DNA of 64,000 nt, from assembly GCA_964019425.1 (NCBI GenBank), contig OZ025859.1, positions 372,001 through 436,000 on the forward strand. Reading direction: 5' to 3'. Made by a program: the position numbers and the translations under genes. Of the stretch, positions 1 to 8,622 are shown piece by piece. Below the pieces are notes generated by a model. That model saw only the letters and a list, made by a program, of their open reading frames with translations. It was not told the origin of the DNA and made no database searches. The first letter of the stretch is position 1, and each line of letters opens with the position of its first letter. This DNA comes from Flectonema sp. DT1601. Its lineage: Eukaryota > Euglenozoa > Diplonemea > Diplonemida > Diplonemidae.

Positions 1-10
1 TCACCATCAG

Positions 11-292
11 ATGTATGATGCACGCGGGGGAGGGAATGTCTGTGGTGTTACATTTTTTATGGATGATAGTGATCACAACACAAGAGAACAGACTACCTTA
101 CACATTTTGTATGCCAATGCTGATGCAGCGTGTCAATCAAGAAGTCTTCACAATGCAACTTTCAAGAGCACCAATCACTATACTGTTCAAATCCAGCACC
201 CTGAACCTCAAGAACTCCACAAGTACTTGAATCCACGGCACAACAGGAATATTCGTGAGAACGAAAACTTCAATAGCTACCTTCCTAATTAG
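11..292 (+). CDS. Small ORF, 93 aa, unrecognised (copy 1)
   Basis: Hydrophilic protein starting MYDARGGGNVCG and ending FNSYLPN, with no family I recognise. It also occurs at 15076, 28714, 43282 and 57000. The reading frame is uninterrupted in all of them and the C-terminus is the same here and at 43282, so this looks like its natural end. No obvious promoter lies in the few bases available upstream. It may be an exon of a longer gene, since the 5' side is cut by the window edge here and T-rich in the other copies. Confidence 0.4.
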   Translation: MYDARGGGNVCGVTFFMDDSDHNTREQTTLHILYANADAACQSRSLHNATFKSTNHYTVQIQHPEPQELHKYLNPRHNRNIRENENFNSYLPN

Positions 293-465
293 TAGATTAA
301 AAACCTAAACAGCAAAGCTTACCATCGAAGATATTGTATGGTAAAGGGATTCTTTAAGTCTTGTACATGCTAAAAAAGTACCTTCACCCGGAGTTGAACC
401 TAGGCATAAATGTCCCGCGGATGTCTAGTGAATTTCTTTTTCGTGTAAAGTCCCTGTTGTTGGGT

Positions 466-1278
466 TTACTTTACTATCCTTTCTAATAACATCCTAGTTC
501 CAAATACAGGCAAGGATAAGACATGTTGGAGCCTGTCGAGTGGGTTTAGGTTGGTCGGATCGAGTGCGTTCTTTATATTACCTTTCATAAGTTTAATATC
601 AGCGGCGTGCTTCTTCTTCTTGACACAATTAGGATCATCATCGCAGTCCCTCTCAGCAGCGGAATATGCGAGATCGTGATGCATCGCCAACCTATCGAAT
701 CGACTCTTGGGTTTAGTTATAACATCGGATTGTGGGATGTCTTCGTTGTTTACTTCCCTAGTAATGTTGTCATCCAAGTTCTTGATCCTATCCTCCAACT
801 TAGTACCAGGACCTGCAAACAAAGCCTTCTCAACCCCATTCTTAGTCAGAACTGGTAGATGTAATTCTGTGTTGGGGAAAACCCGTGTCAACCACTCATG
901 GATACCACCACCCTTGATTATTCTGTCATTGTCGTCAACATCACCGTGATACTTTTTATATAAGAAATCGTGGTAGGAGTTTTCATCATGTACATTCTTT
1001 ACAAAGTCGATGACGAAGTACCCACACATTATGCTCTTCAAGTCCTGCAGTTGGGTAGTGGAATAGATGAGAGGTCGAACCCTTACTTCTTCGGGTGGAG
1101 GCATGCCAAATGAATCGAAGTACAACGCAGGTCCAGAGTGGGGTATGAATAGACATGTCCAGTGGGTTCCAACAGAATCAGAGTGATGCAAGTTTATAAG
1201 ATAGTAACCAGGGTCGAGATCGTGTGGTATTTCGTCGCGCATGACAACCCCCGCCAAAGGTTTACCGATTTCCTTCAA
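466..1278 (-). CDS. Adenain-like cysteine protease fused to phospholipase A2 domain (Polinton/adintovirus relic, copy 1)
   Basis: 270 residues in two domains. Residues 1-110 match the adenovirus-type C5 protease layout: GTHW (His39), YFDSFG (Asp55) and CGYFVIDF (Cys85) form the expected His-Asp-Cys order. Residues 150-240 match the parvovirus VP1-type phospholipase A2: a calcium-loop GPG at 156-158 and the catalytic HDLAY at 201-205. In adenoviruses the protease matures capsid proteins; in parvoviruses the PLA2 helps particles breach endosomal membrane. One chain with both suggests a virion-processing and entry protein. It lies next to a core-like gene on the same strand. This ORF reads whole, although the surrounding element is a fossil. 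Confidence 0.8.
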   Translation of the reverse strand: MKEIGKPLAGVVMRDEIPHDLDPGYYLINLHHSDSVGTHWTCLFIPHSGPALYFDSFGMPPPEEVRVRPLIYSTTQLQDLKSIMCGYFVIDFVKNVHDENSYHDFLYKKYHGDVDDNDRIIKGGGIHEWLTRVFPNTELHLPVLTKNGVEKALFAGPGTKLEDRIKNLDDNITREVNNEDIPQSDVITKPKSRFDRLAMHHDLAYSAAERDCDDDPNCVKKKKHAADIKLMKGNIKNALDPTNLNPLDRLQHVLSLPVFGTRMLLERIVK

Positions 1279-1328
1279 GTAGTCTTCTATTTGATAACTA
1301 TATAGAGGTTCGTAGTCTACATCATTGT

Positions 1329-2328
1329 TTTTTTTAATGAGGTACCGGGCACGATAATACCTCCACCTAGCAAGGCATCTGCAGCGGTATCGACGAGGAC
1401 ATGGGCGGCTGGCTATAATACCTTCTTCGCAACCGTTTTAATACCGGATCAACCATTATTTATACGGAAATAATTTGAATAACTATATATATACAACTTA
1501 ACTAAAATGCCAAGCTTAGGACATAATTTTACTACATGTAATTGCACTACGACTACGACTGCGACTGCTGCTGCTGCTGTATCGAGTAAACTAGAACCAA
1601 CCGCCAGCGATGTGTCACTCGTCGATATTGTAGAGGTGGTTGAGGGTCATAACCAAACTAATTTGAGCAGCGAGGGATACAACAATAGTTTATTATATAA
1701 TGATACATTCCCAGATAATACATACATTGAAGTCGACGTCAATTCATTTAATGTCATGGTCGGCATGATCGATCCAACGGCATTCGAGGAGTTGGGTGTT
1801 AGGGATAATTGGGGTGGTGCTCCGGGTATGACTGACAACGGAGGATTTACTAATATAACTGCTAGCGAGTTTGGGTTGGCTTATTTCAACGGTGGTAATT
1901 CAGCAGTGCAACCAATAGTTGATGGAATATGGCTAGCGCCACCGGAAATCCAGGTCACCAAGGTGCAGTTATGTGTGAAGGGTAGTGATATTGAAATCGT
2001 ATACATCTACAGTACAGGTCAAGTAGGGTGGGTTACGACAATTTCAAATCCGTATAGTTCTGATCTACGTTTCTTCATATCAGGTCATGTCGTCGGTGGT
2101 AGCATTGCGAGGGAGGAGTTCAGAGGTACATTGGAAGGGCTAACTCACATCGGTAATGATTATGTATTCGACTCAGGTGTCCACACGCATTCCTTCTGGC
2201 ATACCGATACTGATCCCTAAATTGAGTCGTACGATTTTCCCCCGACTTCTCTTAATCCTCTCGGCATCCTCGTCGCTGATAGGAATCATATGGGGACCTC
2301 CTTCCTTTGGAACCTGAATTCGTATCAT
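1329..2328 (-). pseudogene. Core-like gene relic interrupted by an insertion (copy 1)
   Basis: Both flanks match the 95-residue basic core-like ORF of copies 2 and 3 (16191-16478, 29829-30116). Here a segment of about 770 bp sits inside it and replaces roughly 45 bp. It is treated as a fossil piece of the Polinton/adintovirus-like element. Confidence 0.7.
1507..2220 (+). CDS. Unrecognised 237-aa ORF inside a copy-1-specific insert
   Basis: Starts MPSLGHNFTTCNC, followed by a Thr/Ala-rich stretch, then a region rich in Gly, Asn and aromatic residues that looks beta-rich and ends HTHSFWHTDTDP. No transmembrane segment or signal peptide is clear. A TATA-like run (TATATATATAC, about 1483-1493) lies 15-25 bases before the ATG. 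The ORF is absent from copies 2 and 3, which carry about 45 bp of core-gene sequence at the same place. Its stop codon lies exactly at the right junction. It may be a virion-type gene from a related element, but I see no motif that proves it. Confidence 0.55.
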   Translation: MPSLGHNFTTCNCTTTTTATAAAAVSSKLEPTASDVSLVDIVEVVEGHNQTNLSSEGYNNSLLYNDTFPDNTYIEVDVNSFNVMVGMIDPTAFEELGVRDNWGGAPGMTDNGGFTNITASEFGLAYFNGGNSAVQPIVDGIWLAPPEIQVTKVQLCVKGSDIEIVYIYSTGQVGWVTTISNPYSSDLRFFISGHVVGGSIAREEFRGTLEGLTHIGNDYVFDSGVHTHSFWHTDTDP

Positions 2329-2372
2329 CGGGTGCCGGGAAGACTTGACTCTTTGAAGTTGGTTGTCGCTTA

Positions 2373-5112
2373 ATGAGTAAGTTAGTAGGTTTCAAGCACC
2401 CTATCCAGGATGTCTATATAATGGCTTCCTACATGCATATGGAACGTCAGCGGATACGCACTACCGTGTGAACAATGCGTCTGGAACTTCCAATCCTTTC
2501 CGGAACTAGCGAATAATATCTTTAATATAAAATTTGATACATACCTTCCACCATCCGTCTTCATTAAGGAACTTGAAGATACTCCAGCACTCGCATATGC
2601 AGACACATTATGTGAAGTCAGAAAGCAGATACATGGGTTTGACATTGAAAAGTGTTACTCTTCTCAACTTATGAATAGTGAATGTGATTTCCCTGTCTTT
2701 TGTGCATTCGATGCAATTGAAGTCTACACAGGTGGGAATATTAAAGTTGGTGAATATCGAATTAAATGTGACTTCAAAATGGGAAGAGGATATATGTCAT
2801 ATACTAAAGGATGGTACAACTATGAGACGGTTCGACATTGACTTGATATCGGAAGCATCACATTAGACGATATTGATATGCAATTAATCAGTTCCAGAAC
2901 TACCATTCCACATAACCACTTCAAGGAGTTCGTTGCTTTCAATCTTTAAGACATTTAAGGAGGCCGATGCAAAACTTCTAGTCAACTCATTTATCGGTAC
3001 TCTTGGAAAAAAGTATAGGACAAAAGTCACAATCCGCAATCTGTACAGACATGGGCTCAGCAGCTGCCTTATACTACTTTTATTCTGAAAAAGAAAACAC
3101 CATTTGTAACATTTCAAAGTTCAATAATATCTATATTGTCAAGACTAAGCACAGAACATATAGAAACACAAATCATCTACCAATCAATAGACAGATCGTC
3201 CACATGGCATCAATCATGATCGATAAATTAATTAGAAGGACGAATTCACCTGTATATGCTATATACACAGATGCAGTCTACTTTAAACATGACCCAGAAT
3301 TCGAAACCAATGAAGAGACGATTGGGGGTATTCTGGCATCCACTACTAAAGCCAAAAAGATGATCAGAGTATTAGCTAAGGTTGAAGATTTTCCACCACT
3401 AGATACCACTTCAGATGACTGGAAACCCGTCGACACTTCTCATATAATAGGATCAAAAGTAATTGAAGGACCAGGTGGTTCGGGTAAGACATATCATGCG
3501 ATCAGAACCTGCATGAAGCAATATGTAAGTGGCGGTAAGAAGTGTATTGCACTATCTACTTCTCATAAATCAGTCCAAGTAATTAAGAGCCTATGCCAAG
3601 GAAGCGGTTTTCGAGGCCGATGTAAGAACATTTGCTGCATTCTTTGGATATGAGGAGACACAAACTAATTGGAAGAAAGATGTAGAGGATATTGATCTAA
3701 TCGTTGTGGAGGAATACTGTATGGCTAGTATGAGATGTATGAAGTTGCTACCGGAAATAAACAAGATAAACATCCACTTTATTCAAGTAGGAGATCCAAA
3801 TCAAAACCTTCCTTATTGAGAGCAAAGAACAACCATATGCCTACAACACATCATTAGTCTTGAAGAAATTAGTTGATTACAACTACTTAAAGATGAGTTA
3901 TAATGAAAAGTCAGCTAGATACGATACCAAGTTAAACAGGGTTCAAGCCAAATTCATTGAAACTGGAAAGCTACCAAATGAAATGTATGGCAAAATGAGG
4001 TATGGTAGAGACATCCAATACTTAGCATGCACCAAAAAAACCTGCCAGATTGTAAATAATGAGCTCACTAATGGATTTAAGTATAAAGTAGGCATGCGAT
4101 TTGCATCCTGGCAGGGATAGCGGAAGGAAGTGGACGAGCCGTGAGCCAGATGGTACCTCTATTATTAGTATTGCACTATCTACTTCTCATAAATCAGTCC
4201 AAGTAATTAAGGGCTATGCCAAGGAAGCGAGTTATAATAAACATTAGTTGCCCAGAAAGGAAGATGTATAACTCACAAACGTTTACTATCACAAAAAATA
4301 TCAGATGCGGGTATCACACTCAATGGTAGTGAGAAACCATTCAAGAAATCATCATTCAGGAGCAAGATTGGTGGTAAGGCCAACATAGATCCAGCTTATT
4401 GTGTAACAATCCATAAGTATCAAGGCGATAAGGTACCTGGTAGGTTAATGATACTCGATGCAGAAAAATACCGCTTCGATCGCTACTTAATGTACACTGC
4501 TATCACCAGAGCTACAAAGTGGGAGAATATAACAATCGTTGGCAGGGGGGGGTAAAACATATAAGAAGAAGGAGTTTAAGGTAACCCATCATGAACCCGG
4601 AAGATGTAAGGAAGGATCCATTTATGAAATAGTGAACGAGAAGGAGGAGCGGATATATATCGGTCAGACGATAGATCCCAACCGCAGAAAGAAATGAGCA
4701 TATCGAAAGTGGACTACTTAAAGAAGGATACAAGCTAAATGTGATCAGTTCAGTGTTATTCAGATTCCAGAATGAACTCGACTCAATCGAAGTCAAATAT
4801 ATTCATCAGTCAATCGACGATGGATGTACCTTAACTAGTAAAAATATATTCAAATCTAAGCGTCAATCAAAACCACTAGAACCAAACGATATAACAATGA
4901 TGGATGAGACATTCGTGATCGAAGACACCGCTAAAAACCAAAAAATTATATATTAAAAGGGTCCGAACCGATGGTATAAATATATGAAGGGTGAAATTAC
5001 AAAGAAATATAATATCAAAGGCAATAAACTGAAACGAGTGAGAATGAATAGGGATGAGGCCATGAAGCATATGAAGATTAGACAGACTGAACTGCGGGAA
5101 CAATATAACTAA
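2373..5112 (+). pseudogene. DNA polymerase / SF1 helicase / GIY-YIG nuclease relic (copy 1)
   Basis: Fossil replication gene or gene set of the virus-like element, starting MSKLVGFKHPIQDVY. In order: polymerase motif A-like FDIEKCYSSQL (about 2638), motif B-like NSFIGTLG (about 2984) and motif C-like YTDAVYF (about 3265); then a complete SF1 helicase set with Walker A GPGGSGKT (3468-3491), Walker B VVEEY (about 3700), GDPNQ (about 3790), THKYQG-like motif V (about 4410) and motif VI YTAITRAT (about 4493); then a GIY-YIG-type start IYEIVN...YIGQT (4619-4670). The reading frame is broken in several places (roughly four to six), the same in all three copies. SF1 helicases and GIY-YIG nucleases occur in some Polinton-like viruses; this exact order is not one I can name. 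Confidence 0.72.
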
Positions 5113-6106
5113 AACACCGCACATACATATCTATACATTATCCATCTTTTTTTTTATATCAAACGGATTTTCACCGTACATTATTGATTCAAGACACAAG
5201 GACTGATTCCACGTAAGTGTGGGTGGCTGGTGTCGAATCACTCTTCGTCACATAGTATGCCCTATCTTTTTTGCACCGAAAAAATAAAAATGATTCAATC
5301 CACGAGCGCTGATTCTGCGGGGGGCGCGCTTCCCCCCTCTCACATAGTATGCCCTACGAAATTATAGCCCTCCAAATAACCCGGTTCCCTATCCAACTGG
5401 TAGGGAAATATTCTTGTGGGGAAAAACCCGCGAGTTTGAAAAAAAATCTCCAAATCCGCGAGAATATTTCCCCGCAAGAATATTTCCCCGCGAGAATATT
5501 TCCCTTTACAGTAACATTGTTTATTCTTTTTTTTTTGCATTTAACAAGTATTGTAAGAACGAAAAAGAATGTTGGCAGCACACGTAAACCTCCTTTAGCT
5601 TTATCAGTTTAAGTCGGTTCACGGTTTCGTAGTTGAAGTTAAAGCCAATTCTTTTTTAATATTCTTTTTATTTATTTTTTAAAAAAAAAACAATCAGTTT
5701 AGCGTCTTGACCAGGACCAGGACGAATAAACAAGCAAACAATTCGCGAACCTCAAGAAGAAACACCCAGGGTGGGTTGGGTGGGAAAAAGTTTAAAGTTT
5801 TAAGTAAATAAGCAAAATTTGCTAAGGAAAGGAATATAATGTTAAGTGTTTAGCGAATAGATAAACAAACGGCTTCCAGAGCACAGAGCAAATCATCGCA
5901 ACAGAGCCGTTCAGTCCAAGCATTGCATAGAACGCAAAGTATTAAGTTCAGAGTGCATTTTAGTTAAGGGAGGGGTATTTTTCTTTCCGTTCCGATAGAG
6001 CGGGAAGAGAGAATGTAATAAAAAATTTTCTGTACTTTATTGATTTCCTACCATTACCTGGTGAGAGTCGATTTTGTGCGGGTTTTCTGACAGACATAAA
6101 ACTATA
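5113..6106. other. Non-coding spacer with hairpins (copy 1)
   Basis: No convincing ORF. It contains a G6/C6 hairpin (about 5319-5337), two copies of CACATAGTATGCCCTA about 100 bases apart (5239 and 5341), the inverted repeat listed separately at 5402-5504, long A and T runs (about 5640-5690), and an AT-rich leader with GTAATAAAAAATTT near 6016. Copies 2 and 3 carry about 43 extra bases near 19780 and 34062. Confidence 0.6.
5402..5504. repeat. Inverted repeat with three tandem 16-bp units (MITE-like hairpin, copy 1)
   Basis: Three head-to-tail copies of CGCGAGAATATTTCCC (5457-5504; the middle one has CGCAAG) face a single inverted arm, GGGAAATATTCTTGTGGGG (5404-5422). The arms can form a long stem around an A-rich loop. 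Copies lie at 19552-19654 and 33833-33935. The shape suits a small non-autonomous DNA element or a cruciform. Confidence 0.7.
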
Positions 6107-6505
6107 ATGAGCAGTTGTAAGGAGCTGCTTTTGGATGTGATGCGGCTAGTACAAGAAGTGGAGAAAGGACTAGCAGGAGAAGAAAAGAGAAGGAGGGTTT
6201 TGACTCTCACGATGAGAGTGCTGGAGCAACTGACGGAGGACTCCGGTGAGAAACAAGGAGAGTCGTCAAAGAGAAAGACGACAGAGCTAGAGAGGAAGGG
6301 GAAGGAGTCCGGGGGACAACGACAGGAAGCGGCGAGCACGGTGATAGAGCTACCCCAGAGTTATCGCCGCTCCAATTGGAAAGACAACTGGAGGATGAAT
6401 ACAGGATTAGGGAACAGAGTCCCACAGCATGTAGTGGGGAGAAAGGATTGCCTGTCAGGCGAGAGATGTCGACAGAACAGATGTATATTGATGGTTTGCG
6501 TTTGA
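6107..6505 (+). CDS. Coiled-coil ORF 1, unrecognised (copy 1)
   Basis: Begins MSSCKELLLDVMRLVQEVEK and runs through a Glu/Lys/Arg-rich, probably helical region. It overlaps the start of the next ORF (6376) by about 130 bases in a different frame. In copy 2 a shorter variant carries this N-terminus directly into the second ORF's frame, so the two may be parts of one gene. I cannot decide between one gene and two. Confidence 0.45.
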   Translation: MSSCKELLLDVMRLVQEVEKGLAGEEKRRRVLTLTMRVLEQLTEDSGEKQGESSKRKTTELERKGKESGGQRQEAASTVIELPQSYRRSNWKDNWRMNTGLGNRVPQHVVGRKDCLSGERCRQNRCILMVCV

Positions 6506-7650
6506 GTGGGAGGAATGTTGTGTATCGCATGAAGGAGTTGGGAGGCAACGAATGGAAATTTTATGCGGGCAGGTTGAATCACATATCAACCAGAAGTGAC
6601 GGTGTTCCGGTGTTTGAAGTGATCGCGAGTTCAACGAATGATCACTTGCCTGGAGTGGAGCCGCATGCGGGAGAAGATGGTGCGGCATTCACGTTCCCCT
6701 TTCCAGGTTTTGTATACTCGGGGGTATGGGCTTCGGAGGTTTATGTGAAGGAAGTTGCTAGGAAATATGTAACTAAGCAAGTGGATGAAAAGAGTGCGTT
6801 GGCGGAAGAAAACAGTAGAGTGCATGCAGAAAATGATAGGATGCACGCAGAATTAGATCGGATGAGGATTCAAATTGATGAAATGCAGCGGAACATGTCG
6901 GATGTAAATATGCGTCCTGAAGTGGAGGTGAATATGCGTCCTGAAGCAGAAGTGAATATGCGTCCTCAGGCGGATTATAATTTTCGTACCGAACATCAAA
7001 CCTGTCCACCAATTCCTGGTGGTTACCATCACTTGAATAGTTCAGACTTTAGTAATGTTCCCTATCATATGGCAGCACAGAGTGAAGTCTTGATGCAAAT
7101 GGCGGCGATGATGAGGGAACAGAGCAGGCCGAAAGGTAGTGATAAAGACGATTTAGCTCTTGAACCAAACTTCGCGACAGATGCGAAGCAATTTGTTCAA
7201 TGGCGTGGGATTATCGGTAATCCTGCCGATCCGCATGCGACGGATAATTTAATTCGTGATCTTTACGCAAAGTATGTTTCGGCTGCTACCGCTAGCTCGT
7301 TGTTTCAGTTTAGTCAGCTGAATAGAGATTGGGAGATGCTGAAGGACGGTATAATCTCGGTACGGGATTTTGTGTCCTTCGGATATTATAGGTGGTACGA
7401 CATGCCGGCGTACACTCGAAACCTTAATAGAATGTACCGCAGACTGATATTCTCATCCAATGAATTCAAGAAGTTGCATAACACTCCTAGGAGTGGCAAA
7501 GGCGGTCAGGTACAGAGGTACACAAGTAGTAGGGAAGGGACATGTCTGGCCCAGTTTCATATTCACTCTAATTTGAAGTCATACAGCCAACAGCTTCCAT
7601 ATCTGCAGAGCAAACCCTACCTATGCAAATCTGCAAATCTGCAGACCTAG
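6376..7650 (+). CDS. Coiled-coil ORF 2, 424 aa, unrecognised (copy 1)
   Basis: N-terminal globular region (to about residue 135), then a heptad-like coiled coil (about 136-180, with ENSRVHAENDRMHAELDRM), three tandem repeats of VNMRPE(V/A)E (about 176-198), and a C-terminal region rich in Trp/Tyr. The last 40 residues look unlike the rest and may be intronic read-through after the exon. No family is recognised. Copy 3 is nearly identical (34850-36124). It could be a structural or DNA-binding protein of the virus-like unit. Confidence 0.5.
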   Translation: MERQLEDEYRIREQSPTACSGEKGLPVRREMSTEQMYIDGLRLSGRNVVYRMKELGGNEWKFYAGRLNHISTRSDGVPVFEVIASSTNDHLPGVEPHAGEDGAAFTFPFPGFVYSGVWASEVYVKEVARKYVTKQVDEKSALAEENSRVHAENDRMHAELDRMRIQIDEMQRNMSDVNMRPEVEVNMRPEAEVNMRPQADYNFRTEHQTCPPIPGGYHHLNSSDFSNVPYHMAAQSEVLMQMAAMMREQSRPKGSDKDDLALEPNFATDAKQFVQWRGIIGNPADPHATDNLIRDLYAKYVSAATASSLFQFSQLNRDWEMLKDGIISVRDFVSFGYYRWYDMPAYTRNLNRMYRRLIFSSNEFKKLHNTPRSGKGGQVQRYTSSREGTCLAQFHIHSNLKSYSQQLPYLQSKPYLCKSANLQT

Positions 7651-7759
7651 AGACCTTCTGTGAAATATATTGAGGGGTAGGCGTGAATATGCACCTACCA
7701 TAGTAACTTAAACTACAACCTTGAAGCACTACTCTAACTTACTACACCCAGATGCAACG

Positions 7760-7811
7760 TTTCACTTGAACACATAGCATGCACTAATATATACCACCTT
7801 CACAGTTTACA
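7760..7811 (+). promoter_or_regulatory. 52-bp leader, first copy (TATA-containing)
   Basis: Contains CACTAATATATACCACC and lies 32 bases before the 79-aa ORF. The same 52 bp, with two mismatches, recurs at 8356-8407, directly in front of a second small ORF. Two copies each preceding an ORF point to a shared promoter or 5' leader. Confidence 0.6.
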
Positions 7812-7843
7812 TTCAGACACAACATTCACCAACACATTAGAAG

Positions 7844-8083
7844 ATGAGCAACACACCATACCTACCGTTCCCAATCGAACTGCTACGCACACCTGAACAC
7901 AACCAACTGATGGCCACATGTGGGATCGACCCCAAGACCTTTGAGAATTATGTAGTAGAGTCATCCACCGCTTTCAAGGAGAAGCTCACGAAGGATGGGA
8001 TCGACTTGGACACCCTCTCGGAGATGGAACACACACTGAGACTGTCAGGCTTCGTCCTTGGGCAGTTCTTCGAATCACTCTAG
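7844..8083 (+). CDS. Small ORF, 79 aa, unrecognised
   Basis: Starts MSNTPYLPFPIELL and is acidic and probably helical. It follows the first 52-bp leader and is followed at once by the CCAATTGG palindrome array. It is open in copies 1 and 3; the copy-2 version does not read the same way. The paired arrangement with the 44-aa ORF suggests both are transcribed from duplicated promoters. Confidence 0.5.
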   Translation: MSNTPYLPFPIELLRTPEHNQLMATCGIDPKTFENYVVESSTAFKEKLTKDGIDLDTLSEMEHTLRLSGFVLGQFFESL

Positions 8084-8123
8084 TCAACAGTCAGATCAAT
8101 TTAGTTCACTTTTTTTCTTGCAC

Positions 8124-8311
8124 ATCCTCCAATTGGAGGATAAGCTTACATACCAATGATTGACCAATTGGTCGATCAACACATAGACCAATTGGTACAT
8201 ATGCGTAGTTGCTGTTAGACACCCTCCAATTGGAGGATGTCTGAAGTCAGGATACTTAAGAATTCCGACTACTAAGGGGTGTCTTTACAGTATGCTCCAA
8301 TTGGAGCATAC
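8124..8311. promoter_or_regulatory. Array of five CCAATTGG-centred palindromes (copy 1)
   Basis: Perfect or near-perfect inverted repeats centred at about 8132, 8167, 8192, 8229 and 8300. They share the core CCAATTGG but have different arms (for example ATCCTCCAATTGGAGGAT at 8124-8141, GACCAATTGGTC at 8162-8173, and a 22-bp perfect palindrome at 8290-8311). The symmetry is kept while the arm sequence changes. Placed after the 79-aa ORF and before the next leader, they could be RNA 3'-end hairpins or sites for a dimeric DNA-binding protein. Confidence 0.8.
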
Positions 8312-8355
8312 CTCAACAGGATGTGGACTAATAAGGAGATACCTTGGATGAATAT

Positions 8356-8407
8356 TTTCACTTGAACACATAGCATGCACTAATATATACCACCATCACA
8401 GTCTACA
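8356..8407 (+). promoter_or_regulatory. 52-bp leader, second copy
   Basis: Matches 7760-7811 at 50 of 52 bases, including the AATATATACC stretch. It ends exactly at the ATG of the 44-aa ORF. Confidence 0.6.
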
Positions 8408-8542
8408 ATGAGTGACACTTCTTCAACAAACGATATCTATAACATCACTATCCAAGAGATGAATAGAGGTTTACAAGCACTCTCTGAGCTAAAGCTAGCC
8501 CTCGAAGCTTTTGAGGCCTTCATCGACTCCTTCGATATCTAG
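8408..8542 (+). CDS. Small ORF, 44 aa
   Basis: MSDTSSTNDIYNITIQEMNR followed by a leucine-rich helix and FIDSFDI at the end. It starts immediately after the second 52-bp leader. It is identical in the other two copies (22046-22180, 36882-37016). No family is recognised; it is included because of its leader and complete open frame. Confidence 0.45.
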   Translation: MSDTSSTNDIYNITIQEMNRGLQALSELKLALEAFEAFIDSFDI

Positions 8543-8622
8543 ATTGATACGGATGCTTACCTTTTTTTCTTGCTGAACCAAGAAGGGTGGGTGGATACTT
8601 AAAAATTCTAACTTTACTAACA

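Noticed and set aside
385-420. Possible tRNA or tRNA-derived SINE on the minus strand (GGTTCAACTCC resembles a B box).
   Set aside because: No matching acceptor stem, D arm or A box in the proper place, and the T-arm pairing is poor.
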